Positions 18,177 to 27,178 of a stretch of 64,000 nt of DNA are shown piece after piece. The translations under genes and the position numbers were made by a program. How positions within the stretch are numbered: the first letter of the stretch is position 1; each line of letters starts with the position of its first letter. The notes under the pieces are model-generated. The model was not told where the DNA came from. It did not search any database and saw only the letters and a list, made by a program, of their open reading frames with translations. The DNA is from an uncultured Methanolobus sp. (lineage in GTDB: Archaea; Halobacteriota; Methanosarcinia; Methanosarcinales; Methanosarcinaceae), in contig NZ_OY763421.1 of NCBI RefSeq assembly GCF_963667555.1, forward strand, positions 947,562 to 1,011,561. The letters run 5' to 3'.

Positions 18177-18190
18177 CGCATCTACAATTT
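18177..18190 (+). repeat. Target site copy right of casposon B
   Basis: CGCATCTACAATTT, one base different from the copy at 10128-10141. I see no tRNA or coding gene in the adjoining chromosomal stretch 18191-18229, so the target is apparently intergenic or disrupted. Confidence 0.85.
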
Positions 18191-18229
18191 GTTATAGAGT
18201 ACTCAAAGATATCGAAAATATTTAATTGT

Positions 18230-19503
18230 GGATCTCCTCAAGATTGAGTGGGTAATTTAATATTGTGTTCATCCAATCCATATTGGATGGACGATAAACT
18301 CTTAATCCAAATGGCTCTGGGAATAACCGCCCCTTGGTATGTTAAAGACATTAATCTTAATGTTTCTAAAAAGAGAATGGATATTTATCTTGATTTTACA
18401 AGGGGAACGAAGTTCCCCTGTCCTGTTTGCAACAAACTGTGTGATCTCCATGATACCAAAGAAAAAGTATGGAGACACCTTGATTTCTTCCATCATGTAA
18501 CATACATTCATGCAAGAGTTCCCAGAACAAAGTGTGATGGAGATGGTGTAAAACTTGTTGAAGTTCCATGGACAAGACAAAACACTGGATTCACATTATT
18601 TTTTGAAGCATTGATCGTTGCTATGTCAAAAGAAATGAGTGCTTCTTCTATTGCTGAATTGATCAATATTCATGAAAATTCAGTCTGGATAATTCTAGCT
18701 CATTATGTTGAAGAAGCAAGAGCAAAGATGGATCTGTCTGAACTTGATACTATCGGAGTAGATGAGATCTCTGTCAAAAAAGGTCACAGTTATGTGACCT
18801 TGTTCTATGACCTGAAAGGATCAAGAGTCATTCATATTGAAAATGGGAAGAAAAGAAGTGTTTTCAAGAACTTCAGGGAAGTTATTTCCAGGAAGATAGA
18901 TCCTGATAATATCAAGTATATTTCAATGGATATGTATCCTGCTTTTAAAGGTGGAGCAAGAGAATATTTCCCGAATGCTAAGATCGTTTACGATAAGTTC
19001 CATATTGTCAAAATGATGAACGATGCAATCGATAAGGTTCGAAGAAAGGAATATCAAACAAATAAAGAACTTGGTAAAACAAGATTCATGTGGTTGAAAA
19101 ATCCTGAAAACCTATCGGATCGTGAAATAACTAAGATTCAATCGATTAAAGATCTGGATACAAAAACGGCAAAAGCTTATAGATTTAAGCTTGGACTTCA
19201 GCGTCTGTGGGAAATAAAAAATGTAGAAGTAGCAAGGGAATATCTCGATAAATGGCATTATTGGGGAACGCATAGCAACATCAAGGAAATTATCACATTG
19301 GCTAAGATGATAAAAAGAAATTCTCACGGGATATTGGAATCAATTAAACAAGGTATCAGTAATGGTGTTGTTGAAGGATTGAACAACAAGATCAAGACTG
19401 CTTTTAAGAGATCATATGGATTGAAGACTGAGAAGTGTAGGAATACAATGATATTCTTGATGGCGGGTAAACTTCGTTTACCCACACGATGTTAAAGAGA
19501 GCC
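18230..19503 (+). mobile_element. ISL3-type insertion sequence
   Basis: About 1.27 kb with imperfect terminal inverted repeats: left GGATCTCCTCAAGATTGAG, continuing into TGGGTAA; right end is the inverse of GGCTCTCTTTAACATCGTG, also continuing into TGGGTAA. One ISL3-type transposase gene fills it. No 8-bp duplication is visible (left flank TTAATTGT-like, right flank AATAGATT), so one border has probably been altered. It lies 39 bp right of the casposon target copy and abuts a methyltransferase gene that lacks a start codon. Confidence 0.72.
18287..19495 (+). CDS. ISL3-family transposase
   Basis: 402 aa from ATG 18287; a GTG at 18248 would add 13 residues that lie in the terminal repeat region. 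An N-terminal zinc finger (CPVCNKLC) leads to the ISL3 DDE core: GVDEISVKKGHSYVTLFYD (first Asp), YISMDMYPAF (second Asp), YDKFHIVKMMNDAIDKVRR, and near the C-terminus GVVEGLNNKIKTAFKRSYG (Glu). All key residues are present and the frame is intact, so it could be active. It moves its own element by cut-and-paste. Confidence 0.88.
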   Translation: MDDKLLIQMALGITAPWYVKDINLNVSKKRMDIYLDFTRGTKFPCPVCNKLCDLHDTKEKVWRHLDFFHHVTYIHARVPRTKCDGDGVKLVEVPWTRQNTGFTLFFEALIVAMSKEMSASSIAELINIHENSVWIILAHYVEEARAKMDLSELDTIGVDEISVKKGHSYVTLFYDLKGSRVIHIENGKKRSVFKNFREVISRKIDPDNIKYISMDMYPAFKGGAREYFPNAKIVYDKFHIVKMMNDAIDKVRRKEYQTNKELGKTRFMWLKNPENLSDREITKIQSIKDLDTKTAKAYRFKLGLQRLWEIKNVEVAREYLDKWHYWGTHSNIKEIITLAKMIKRNSHGILESIKQGISNGVVEGLNNKIKTAFKRSYGLKTEKCRNTMIFLMAGKLRLPTRC

Positions 19504-19514
19504 AATAGATTTAA

Positions 19515-20303
19515 AGAAATATCAGGTTTGTAACAGACTATTACAATATATTCAAAGGAAAATCCTGTGAAACAAAACACGAAGTTAACTATTCAGGGGA
19601 TGTTCAAATAAATCGACCAAAAAAGAAAGAAACAATCATAAATATAGAAGAATATCTTGACAATGTAGACCATATTTATGAAGAAAAAATGAAAAAAATA
19701 ATCCCAAATCATTCTTTTTTCTTTAAAACATTAGTTGACTTTATCCCTATTGGAGAAAAAAAACTTTTTGAGCTTGGTTGCGGTCCCGGATTTATAACCG
19801 AAAAAATCCTGATTGAAAATCCGGATTTAAAAATTACCTGTATTGATAAATCCCCATGGATGCTGGAGATTATTAAGAGCAAATCTACTCTCAAAGATGT
19901 AAAATTAATACTGGGAGATGTTTTTCATACCTGGCCAGATAATAAATTTGACGCAATACTAACGGTCCTCAATCTTCATCATTTTGATGATGAAGACAGA
20001 TCTAAAGTAATTAATATGATATACTCGTCTTTAAGCAAAAATGGAGTATTCATAACAGGTGACGTTTTTAAATCAGATAGCAGATCAGAAGAAAATATGT
20101 ATAGAAAACTGTGGTACAATTACATGAAAAAAGCAGGTTTTGAAGAAGAAAACGCAAGATATATGCTTGAAATGAGAGAAAATGCTTATGATTCTATTGA
20201 TACACTGGAAGATTACAAAAAAAAGTTAAATGATGCAGGTTTTGAAAATATCTATTGCCCTTATACAAATCTAATCTATGGGATAATAGTAGCGTATAAA
20301 TGA
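19515..20303 (+). CDS. SAM-dependent methyltransferase, 5' end probably truncated
   Basis: Class I methyltransferase: LFELGCGPGFITEKI is the SAM-binding motif I, CIDKSPWML is motif II-like and AILTVLNLHHF sits at motif IV. The first ATG is 19689, but the frame is open and reads like protein back to 19515 (for example YYNIFKGKSCETKHEVNYSG), with no ATG, GTG or TTG. The upstream border is the ISL3 element 12 bp away, so insertion probably removed the true start. Translation from 19689 would still include the SAM motif (204 aa). Substrate unknown. The stop overlaps the RNase III start (ATGA). Confidence 0.7.
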   Translation, partial: RNIRFVTDYYNIFKGKSCETKHEVNYSGDVQINRPKKKETIINIEEYLDNVDHIYEEKMKKIIPNHSFFFKTLVDFIPIGEKKLFELGCGPGFITEKILIENPDLKITCIDKSPWMLEIIKSKSTLKDVKLILGDVFHTWPDNKFDAILTVLNLHHFDDEDRSKVINMIYSSLSKNGVFITGDVFKSDSRSEENMYRKLWYNYMKKAGFEEENARYMLEMRENAYDSIDTLEDYKKKLNDAGFENIYCPYTNLIYGIIVAYK

Positions 20304-21196
20304 CACACATTATTCTGAAGAAAAATGAAAGTTCCATTTTAAGAGGCAAAAAAGTGAGAGTAAATCCAGACCTGAGCGTAAATGAGAGTGACCTTGAAGA
20401 GTTCCAGGAGATAATAGGTTTCAAATTCCAGGATAAAAGCTACCTTGTACAGGCTCTTCTGCACGGTTCCCTTTTTAGCGGAGATAAGGAAAAACTGAGT
20501 GCTTTCAGGAAAGCCAACGGACTTGGCAATAAAGACTACGAGAAACTTGAGTACCTGGGAGATTCGGTTCTCGGACTTATAATTGCAGAACATGCATTCC
20601 ATGATAATAGTATAAATGAGCATGCCCGGTCAAAAGGACTTACAATAGAAGGAGTTGCTACTAAAATCAGGACCGTGCTGGCATCAAATGAGAGTCTGAA
20701 ACCTGTTGCCAGAAAAATTAAACTTTCACGTTTTGTCCTTTCGGAAGGCCATGTCAACATTGATGGAAAACTATCCGACATTATGGAAGCGCTCATTGGC
20801 GCAATTTACATTGATAGAGGAATGGATAATCCTGATGTGAATAACGGAACCTCGGGAAACTATGCCATAGCTAAGGATTTTGTTTATCGGTTCTTCGATA
20901 TTGAGAGTGCTCTTGAGAGAATAGCAGACTTTAATCCAAAGGGCATGATACAGGAGATATTCCACCAGAACGGGCTTGGAAATCCCTGTTACAGAGTGCT
21001 TGAGGAAGAAGGACCAGATCACGATAAGCAATTTACAGTTGGGCTTTACCTGAACGAGAAGCTACTTGCCATTGGTTCAGGGAACAGTAAAAGAAAAGCC
21101 GAGAAAGCTGCTGCTGAGCTGCATTTGAAGCATCTGAACGAAACATCATCCAAAGAACTATTATCTGAAATATCAGACGATAACAGGGTAGTTTGA
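20300..21196 (+). CDS. rnc: Ribonuclease III
   Basis: 298-aa double-stranded RNA endonuclease. After about 35 extra N-terminal residues, the RNase III domain contains YEKLEYLGDSVLGLIIAEH (signature box with catalytic acidic residues) and DIMEALIGAIYIDRG (second acidic pair). A double-stranded RNA-binding domain follows (NPKGMIQEIFHQNGLGNPCY to GSGNSKRKAEKAAAELHLKHL). The architecture is bacterial-like; RNase III is patchy in archaea. It overlaps the methyltransferase gene by 4 bp and is convergent with the SemiSWEET gene. Probable roles are rRNA or antisense-duplex processing. Confidence 0.92.
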   Translation: MTHIILKKNESSILRGKKVRVNPDLSVNESDLEEFQEIIGFKFQDKSYLVQALLHGSLFSGDKEKLSAFRKANGLGNKDYEKLEYLGDSVLGLIIAEHAFHDNSINEHARSKGLTIEGVATKIRTVLASNESLKPVARKIKLSRFVLSEGHVNIDGKLSDIMEALIGAIYIDRGMDNPDVNNGTSGNYAIAKDFVYRFFDIESALERIADFNPKGMIQEIFHQNGLGNPCYRVLEEEGPDHDKQFTVGLYLNEKLLAIGSGNSKRKAEKAAAELHLKHLNETSSKELLSEISDDNRVV

Positions 21197-21198
21197 TA

Positions 21199-21456
21199 TC
21201 ATGACCTGGAGCACTGGTATTCGTTCTTCACTTTGTACACCAGCAGGGAAAATGCCAGCGACACAGAGATAGAATTGGCAATGACCAGTGCATTGTCATG
21301 GATAATGTATCCGTGTACAAGCCACAACGCCATTCCTGACGTGGAACATATAAGCATTAAAAGTGAGACATCTTTTGTAGACTTTGTTTTTATTGCCCTG
21401 ACCAGTTGAGGTGCAAAGGCAATAGTTGTCAGTGTTCCCGCAATATAACCTATCAT
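21199..21456 (-). CDS. SemiSWEET (PQ-loop) transporter
   Basis: 85 aa with three membrane helices, the size of a SemiSWEET half-transporter. The PQ-loop motif FAPQLVRAIKTKSTKDVS follows helix 1. Proteins of this type dimerise and carry small sugars across the membrane; the substrate here is unknown. Stops of this gene and rnc are 2 bp apart (convergent). No partner genes suggest a pathway. Confidence 0.85.
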   Translation of the reverse strand: MIGYIAGTLTTIAFAPQLVRAIKTKSTKDVSLLMLICSTSGMALWLVHGYIIHDNALVIANSISVSLAFSLLVYKVKNEYQCSRS

Positions 21457-21719
21457 AGGATCATCCTTTTGAATATTACATTGCTGATTCTGTACTTTTG
21501 AGAAATTAAAGCTTGTTACTGCACAGATTTGTAATCCTATTGCGAAGGACTATTTAAAGGGAAAAGAGATCTGGCAATAATTATAAATAATTTATCACTA
21601 TTTATCATTACAATGTTTCGACGAGTAGTCACTATAAATGTGCAGACGAAAGGAGTAGCTCCTTGATAATATGTTTGTGCATTTGAAACATGCATTTAAT
21701 CGAAGGTGGTAATGAAAAT

Positions 21720-22268
21720 ATGCTTTATCCAAACCCCAAAAACCAGCATCCAAAGATCAGTGAAACAGCATGGATTTCAGAAAATGCAGTCATCGTAGGC
21801 GATGTTACAATAGGAGAAAATGTTTACGTCGCTCATAACGTTATAATCAGGGCTGATGAACCTGGTGCTTCTATTGTTATTGAGGACAATTGTAATGTTC
21901 AGGATGCTGTAATTATTCATGGACTAAGCGGATCAAAAGTTGAGGTTAAGAAGAATACATCCCTTGCTCATGGTTGTATTGTACATGGACCTTGCACAAT
22001 AGGAAAAGGATGTTTTGTGGGTTTTGGATCGGTTGTTTTTGGCTGCAATATCGGTGATGATGTGGTCATTCTACATAATTCGACAGTCCGTGCAGTAGAT
22101 ATTCCTTCATATAAAGTAGTAGCCGACGGACAGGTTGTTACTGAACAGGCAAAAGTCCAAGAACTTGGAGATATTTGTCACGATCTCAAAAAGTTCAAGA
22201 CATCTGTTATAAATGCAAATCTTGCCCTTGTTAAAGGATACACCAATCTGGCACAGGATGCAGAGTGA
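21720..22268 (+). CDS. Gamma-class carbonic anhydrase-like protein (CamH type)
   Basis: 182-aa left-handed beta-helix protein with hexapeptide repeats (ISENAVIVGDVTIGENVYV and onward). Metal-ligand histidines are seen in NVQDAVIIHG, SLAHG and IVHGP; IIRADE keeps the Arg and Glu aligned with the Methanosarcina Cam active site, but the acidic loop present in Cam is missing, which is the CamH form. There is no signal peptide, so it is cytoplasmic. Expected to interconvert CO2 and bicarbonate, or act as a related metallo-scaffold. ATG 21720 follows GGTGG with suitable spacing; an upstream in-frame ATG at 21690 lacks a good site. Confidence 0.82.
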   Translation: MLYPNPKNQHPKISETAWISENAVIVGDVTIGENVYVAHNVIIRADEPGASIVIEDNCNVQDAVIIHGLSGSKVEVKKNTSLAHGCIVHGPCTIGKGCFVGFGSVVFGCNIGDDVVILHNSTVRAVDIPSYKVVADGQVVTEQAKVQELGDICHDLKKFKTSVINANLALVKGYTNLAQDAE

Positions 22269-22494
22269 GAATAAAAATAACCAATGATAGATAAGAGTTG
22301 CGTGATAATCAGTAACAGTCTTAAAGTAATAAGTATAGTAATAAATACAGTAATAATTATAGCAGTAATTACAGCAATGAATGTCCCTGAGATCATCAGA
22401 GACATTGTTGCTGGTTGTTGGTACGAAACATTATCAAGCAGAACCTTTATTTTAAACGAAACTTGCAGAGAATGGAAAGGGAGTACTGGTTTTT

Positions 22495-22788
22495 TCAGAT
22501 GAACTTCCCATCCATTTCCCTGACCACATTTCTGCCAGTATCAGTCAGCATGTATTTTTTCCATGTGCTTTTTGCAGGATTAATACATTCAATAAGTCCT
22601 CGATCTTCGAATTCTTTCATAGCACGACTCATATTCTGGGTCGACCTGCTGGTTACCTGGGCCACATCGGAAGCTTTTCCAACTATATTCTTTTTCATGT
22701 ATTCCAACAGTACGATTCTGCGGTCAACACTTAATATCCATCTAACATGGTCATCTGTGTCAGGTCTTATTGCTATTTGACACCTCAT
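22495..22788 (-). CDS. Winged-helix regulator 1 (divergent from hypF)
   Basis: 97-aa winged-helix protein, one of three paralogues in this window (also 42071 and 47852). Shared pattern: WILSVDRRIVLLEYMKK, ASDVAQVTSRSTQNMSRAMKEF (recognition helix), GLIECINPAKSTWKKYMLTDTG (wing). I start at ATG 22788 because GAGGTGA lies six bases upstream; the frame stays open for 260 bp beyond but without paralogue similarity. It is divergent from hypF across about 750 bp. All three paralogues lie near hydrogenase genes or share an operator with them, so control of hydrogenase expression is a reasonable inference. Confidence 0.78.
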   Translation of the reverse strand: MRCQIAIRPDTDDHVRWILSVDRRIVLLEYMKKNIVGKASDVAQVTSRSTQNMSRAMKEFEDRGLIECINPAKSTWKKYMLTDTGRNVVREMDGKFI

Positions 22789-23542
22789 GTTTTTCACCTC
22801 GTTTTTGATCGCATGATCATGCATGATGCACAATGATGTGAATATTGTTCGTTTTTCATTCAGGTTCCACCTTTCTAAAGCCAGAGACCCATCAGATGAA
22901 TAACACCTGACCACATGCTTTAAATGATCATTTATGCGGTTCGTTGTGCCATAATTGCTAATGATGGCAGGATACACAACAGAGAAGTGTATATTACATA
23001 CAGCCTCAATCAACGACAACAAAGCCGCTATTATCGATGATACCACCACACTAATCGAGATTCATGTACGGTCTTATTTTGCTGGACTTTACCAGGAGTA
23101 AATTCACAATTGTGTTATTGATATATAAAAGAAACTCTTAATTGTATATACACTACGAGAGTTTAAACTAAACATATTTTTATGTTTTTTTCAACTATTG
23201 CATAATCAGAAGCCAGTTATCAATATTTTAAAATTTTTCCAGCTGAATTATAAAAAGCGATGAAAACATATTCAAAATTATGAAGTATATTACTACAGTA
23301 CAAATAATAAAAGTAGTTTTAAACTTTGAAGAGCATTTATACATTGCGAATATCAAAATAAAAAATAGGATTTTGTACAATCAATATCATGAAAATGTAT
23401 TTTTTAAGATACAAATTATTATTTTGCAAAATTAAGAAATTAATAGATTAATTTTTAGTAATCTCAGATAATAAAGCAATTTAAAATTAAGCATAAATGC
23501 GAACCGTTCGTACTAAGGCGAATATTGGAGTACAAAAAAACA
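22789..23542. promoter_or_regulatory. Long intergenic region upstream of hypF
   Basis: 754 bp with no gene that I trust, becoming very AT-rich after 23100. Close to the wHTH start lies CATGATCATGCATGATG (22812-22828), overlapping dyads related to the CATGA...TCATG motif at the vht promoter. TATA-like stretches occur at 23119-23129 (TTGATATATAA) and 23247-23256. hypF is preceded by GGAG at 23527-23530. Confidence 0.45.
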
Positions 23543-25834
23543 ATGTCAAAAGTTTCCAGGCTCATCACTATCGAAGGAATTGTGCAGGGAGTAGGTTTTC
23601 GTCCATTCGTATACCGCATAGCGAAAAAACACAACATTTCCGGCTCTGTCAAAAATACAGGCGGAAGAGTTGAGATCATAGCTGAGGGTAGTTGCGGCAA
23701 TATTGAATCATTCCTTCATGCCTTGGAAACAGAAAAGCCTGCAGTAAGTCAGATATATTCGATCGGATCAAAAGATATCGATATCGGCAACTATGATGAC
23801 TTTACTATAGTCAAAAGCAGTACAGAGAAGACGCCAAACTCAATACTGGTTCCTGACATTGGAATCTGCAAGAACTGCACCTCAGAACTTGCCGATTCTG
23901 AGAACAGGCGCTATGAGTACCCATTTATCTCATGCACAGAATGCGGTCCGAGATACACACTTACAAGGACACTTCCATATGACAGGCAGAGCACATCCAT
24001 GTTCGACTTCAAAACATGCAAAGTATGTGACGATGAATACACTTCCCCTTCAGACCGCCGTTTCCATGCTCAGACAGTTTGCTGCCAGAATTGCGGACCG
24101 GAACTCACATTTACAGACAATGTAGGCAGCATCATTTCAAAAGGAAAAGCAGCCAGCAGAGAGTGTGCAAAAGCCATCGATGAGGGTAAGGTCGTTGCCA
24201 TAAAAGGATATGGTGGATTTCACCTCTCATGCGATGCTTTCCAGACCGAAGCTGTGAGACTTCTGAGAAGCAGAATCGGAAGACCACAGCAGCCATTTGC
24301 CATAATGGCAAAGGATATTGAGACTGCAAGACAGATAGTCCACATTAATGAAGAAGAGGAGAAACTTCTCCTTAGCAGCAAAAGACCAGTTCTTATCCTT
24401 AATAAAAATGAGGATTCGAATTTTGACTATGACCTCGAAGAGATAGCACCTGAGCTTCATAATGTTGGAGTTATGTTACCATATTCAGGTATTCACCACA
24501 TGCTCTTTAAGAACACTTCAAGTGATGCCTATGTCATGACATCAGCCAATATTCCTGGTCTGCCAATGGTTATTGATGACGATATAGCCATTAGTGAACT
24601 TGGAAACATAGCTGACAATTACCTGCTTCATAACCTGAAAATTGAGAACCGTATCGATGACTCAGTTATCAGGACTTTCAAGGACAGTCATGTATTCATC
24701 CGACGCTCCCGTGGATATGTTCCTGAACCCATCGAACTGCCATTTGAGATCAGACCTTCTGTTGGTGTTGGAGCAGAACTAAGCAACACCCTGATCTTTG
24801 CTTCAGGTAACAAAGCATACATTTCCCCTCATATTGGAAATACAAATCATTTTGAAACTGCCATGTATCATGCAGAGGTCTTCAGCAGGTTCTCAAAGCT
24901 CACATCAATAGAACCTGAAAGCTGGGGATGTGACATGCACCCACACTTCAATACAACTAAATTTGCAATGGAAACGGGCGGAGATATTGTTGTGCCCGTA
25001 CAGCACCACCATGCACACATCGTATCGCTCATGGCAGATGCAAAACTAGACCGGGATGCTGAGATTATAGGTATTGCCCTTGATGGTGTCGGATATGGTT
25101 CAGATGGCACTGTGTGGGGCGGGGAGATTTTGCAGGCAAGCTACATGGAACACAGCAGACAGGGACACCTCAAAGCCCATGCAATGCCAGGAGGAGACCT
25201 CTGTTCATATTATCCTGAACGCATGGTCATTTCAATGCTAAGAGGACTTGTGGATGACGATGAACTGTTTTCCCTGCCATTTGAGCTTAAACACGGAAAA
25301 ATAGAACTAAAAATGGTAAGAGAGCAGCTGGAGAAGAACATCAATGTTGTAATGTCCAGCAGCTCAGGAAGAGTGCTTGATGCAGCAGCAGCACTTCTTG
25401 GAATATGCAAATACAGAAGTTACCAGGGCGAGCCTGCCATGAAACTGGAATCCTATGCAAGAAAAGCAAGTGAAAAGTTGCTGGAACTTCCAGTCACTAT
25501 TAAGGATAATGTGTTTGATACCGGAATGCTGCTTTTTGAGCTTTACAATAAGATCAATGAAAATGAGTATTCAATACCTGAACTTGCATGGGCATACGAG
25601 GATGCATTTGCTCGTGGAGTTTCTGAGATGGCTGCAAGAGCAGCAAATAGAACAGGGATTGATATGGTTGGACTTACAGGCGGTGTTGCGTATAATGAGC
25701 ACATAAGCTACTGTATACGCGACATAATTGAAGAAAAAAACCTGGAATTCGTCTCTCACTCTAAAGTCCCATGTGGAGATGCTGGAATCTCACTTGGACA
25801 GGCAATTGTAGCAAGCCTGAAAAAAGATGAGTGA
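23543..25834 (+). CDS. hypF: Hydrogenase maturation carbamoyltransferase HypF
   Basis: 763 aa from ATG 23543. HypF converts carbamoyl phosphate and ATP to the carbamoyl group handed to HypE, the precursor of the cyanide ligands of [NiFe] hydrogenase. Domains in order: acylphosphatase (GIVQGVGFRPFVYR), two zinc fingers (CKNC ... CTEC and CKVC ... CQNC), a YrdC-like domain (GKVVAIKGYGGFHLSCDA), and a Kae1-like carbamoyltransferase domain (VQHHHAHIVSLMAD, IALDGVGYGSDGTVWGGE, GLTGGVAYN). Full length, all motifs present. It lies 11 kb from the other hyp genes but in the same hydrogenase island, and has its own long upstream region. Confidence 0.96.
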   Translation: MSKVSRLITIEGIVQGVGFRPFVYRIAKKHNISGSVKNTGGRVEIIAEGSCGNIESFLHALETEKPAVSQIYSIGSKDIDIGNYDDFTIVKSSTEKTPNSILVPDIGICKNCTSELADSENRRYEYPFISCTECGPRYTLTRTLPYDRQSTSMFDFKTCKVCDDEYTSPSDRRFHAQTVCCQNCGPELTFTDNVGSIISKGKAASRECAKAIDEGKVVAIKGYGGFHLSCDAFQTEAVRLLRSRIGRPQQPFAIMAKDIETARQIVHINEEEEKLLLSSKRPVLILNKNEDSNFDYDLEEIAPELHNVGVMLPYSGIHHMLFKNTSSDAYVMTSANIPGLPMVIDDDIAISELGNIADNYLLHNLKIENRIDDSVIRTFKDSHVFIRRSRGYVPEPIELPFEIRPSVGVGAELSNTLIFASGNKAYISPHIGNTNHFETAMYHAEVFSRFSKLTSIEPESWGCDMHPHFNTTKFAMETGGDIVVPVQHHHAHIVSLMADAKLDRDAEIIGIALDGVGYGSDGTVWGGEILQASYMEHSRQGHLKAHAMPGGDLCSYYPERMVISMLRGLVDDDELFSLPFELKHGKIELKMVREQLEKNINVVMSSSSGRVLDAAAALLGICKYRSYQGEPAMKLESYARKASEKLLELPVTIKDNVFDTGMLLFELYNKINENEYSIPELAWAYEDAFARGVSEMAARAANRTGIDMVGLTGGVAYNEHISYCIRDIIEEKNLEFVSHSKVPCGDAGISLGQAIVASLKKDE

Positions 25835-25840
25835 AGATGG

Positions 25841-26187
25841 GGCTCTGTAGAAACCCTGATTATATGATTGTAAACAACCTTTTATCTATTTTATTTCCAC
25901 ATAAACAACAAGCAATCTAAAAGCAAAATTACCATCCGCCGAAGGCGGCACATTCCAATGATGCCATACAGGAGATCATCCCTTAGATCATTACATTTAT
26001 ACAGATAATTCTACGAAAGCCTGCAAGTAAAGTACTCTATAGTAGTATCTGCAGATTTTTTGCTTTTTATAATGGTAAAGCGCCGGCTTCGCCGGACCCT
26101 TTCAAGATAACTTTAGTTATTCAGAATCTGCGATGAATCAGTTTATTGATTGTCTTTAAGTTTTAATAGTAGGATTTCTACAAAGCC
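25841..26187 (+). repeat. MITE-like double-hairpin repeat, copy 1
   Basis: 347 bp between the convergent genes hypF and tatC. The ends are inverted repeats: GGCTCTGTAGAAACCCT at the left and the inverse of GGCTTTGTAGAAATCCT at the right. Inside are the two hairpins of the family, CCGCC-GAA-GGCGG (about 25938) and CCGGC-TTC-GCCGG (about 26083). No target duplication is visible. Confidence 0.75.
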
Positions 26188-26244
26188 AAAAACTGAGAAT
26201 AAATAAAGAGAGAACTTGTTAAAATGCCATTTTGGCCATCAAGT

Positions 26245-26979
26245 TCATTTCTTTTTTCCTTTACCTGTACCCATAATCCTTACTATCAGAAGACTAAGTT
26301 CGAAGAATATCACAAGCGGCACGCCCACCATCATCTGGCTGATGACATCGGGAGGGGTGATAACTGCACCGATTATAAGAAAGAGTACGTAAATATGCTT
26401 ACGATATTTGACCAGAGTCTCATACTGGACTATATTGTAGCGGGTCAACAGTGTCAATACGAGAGGAGTCTCAAAGACCAGACCGAATATCAGAGTGGCC
26501 TGAACTGAAAATGATATGAAACTGAATATCGAATAAGTGGCAGTAACACCTGATGCTGCGGCGTTCAGGTAGAGATAATCAATGAAGAGTGGCAGCATAA
26601 TAAAATATGCATATGAAGCACCTGCAAGGAATGAGAGAATAGCAAAGAACGAGGAGACCAGAACCGGACCTTTTCTTATTTTGATGGTTACCAGTTTTCT
26701 TTTCATGAGTGTCTTGACCGCAAAGAACAGTAAAAATGGAAGCAGACATATTGCTCCAATGAACAGCGCTATTTTCATCTTGAGCATCATGATCTCCAGG
26801 GGAGATACGTAGACAAGCTTGGCTCCTTCCGGCAGGAGGTCGTTCTTGATAGTGCTTATGATTAAGCCTGCAAACTGGAAAGATATCATGAAAAGAACAA
26901 AGAAAACTGAGAACAGCAGTGCAAGTTTCTTTCTGAGTGAAACTATGACCACACTGATATCTTCCATAAATGAATTCAA
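26245..26979 (-). CDS. tatC: Twin-arginine translocase subunit TatC (copy 1)
   Basis: TatC, about 244 aa, the integral-membrane receptor for twin-arginine signal peptides. About six hydrophobic segments; a typical late motif LTRYNIVQYETLVKYRKHIYVL is followed by ITPPDVISQMM. TTG 26979 follows AAAGGTGAT at good spacing; ATG 26967 is an alternative. It is transcribed away from the tatC2-tatA operon 1.8 kb to the right. Two different TatC proteins occur in this island. The nearby hydrogenase subunit VhtG, with an RR signal, is an evident client. Confidence 0.88.
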   Translation of the reverse strand: MNSFMEDISVVIVSLRKKLALLFSVFFVLFMISFQFAGLIISTIKNDLLPEGAKLVYVSPLEIMMLKMKIALFIGAICLLPFLLFFAVKTLMKRKLVTIKIRKGPVLVSSFFAILSFLAGASYAYFIMLPLFIDYLYLNAAASGVTATYSIFSFISFSVQATLIFGLVFETPLVLTLLTRYNIVQYETLVKYRKHIYVLFLIIGAVITPPDVISQMMVGVPLVIFFELSLLIVRIMGTGKGKKK

Positions 26980-27178
26980 AATATCACCTTTACGTTTTTT
27001 CGGGTACAATGTTTTTATTCTATATATTAAGAACTAATCACAAAAGTTAATATCTTAATGATATTAAGGTGAAGCTTGTTTTTTGATGATGAATTCCGAA
27101 AGGAACTGTACATTCTTGCTGCTGTCGGTAAAGACACATCAATATAATATGAATTGGGGTTTCGGTTTTTTAGGATAG

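Noticed and set aside
1..18200. CRISPR array near the Cas1 genes
   Set aside because: No regularly spaced direct repeats; both Cas1 genes sit with PolB and HNH and terminal repeats, so they are casposases and not CRISPR adaptation genes.
18177..18230. tRNA gene as the casposon target
   Set aside because: Some casposons target tRNA genes, but the sequence around the 14-mer cannot be folded by eye into a tRNA 3' half with CCA-side stem and T-loop.
22284..22502. 72-codon hydrophobic ORF after the carbonic anhydrase gene
   Set aside because: The DNA is a low-complexity run of GTAATAA/GTAATTA-like units; no convincing ribosome site and no recognisable protein pattern.
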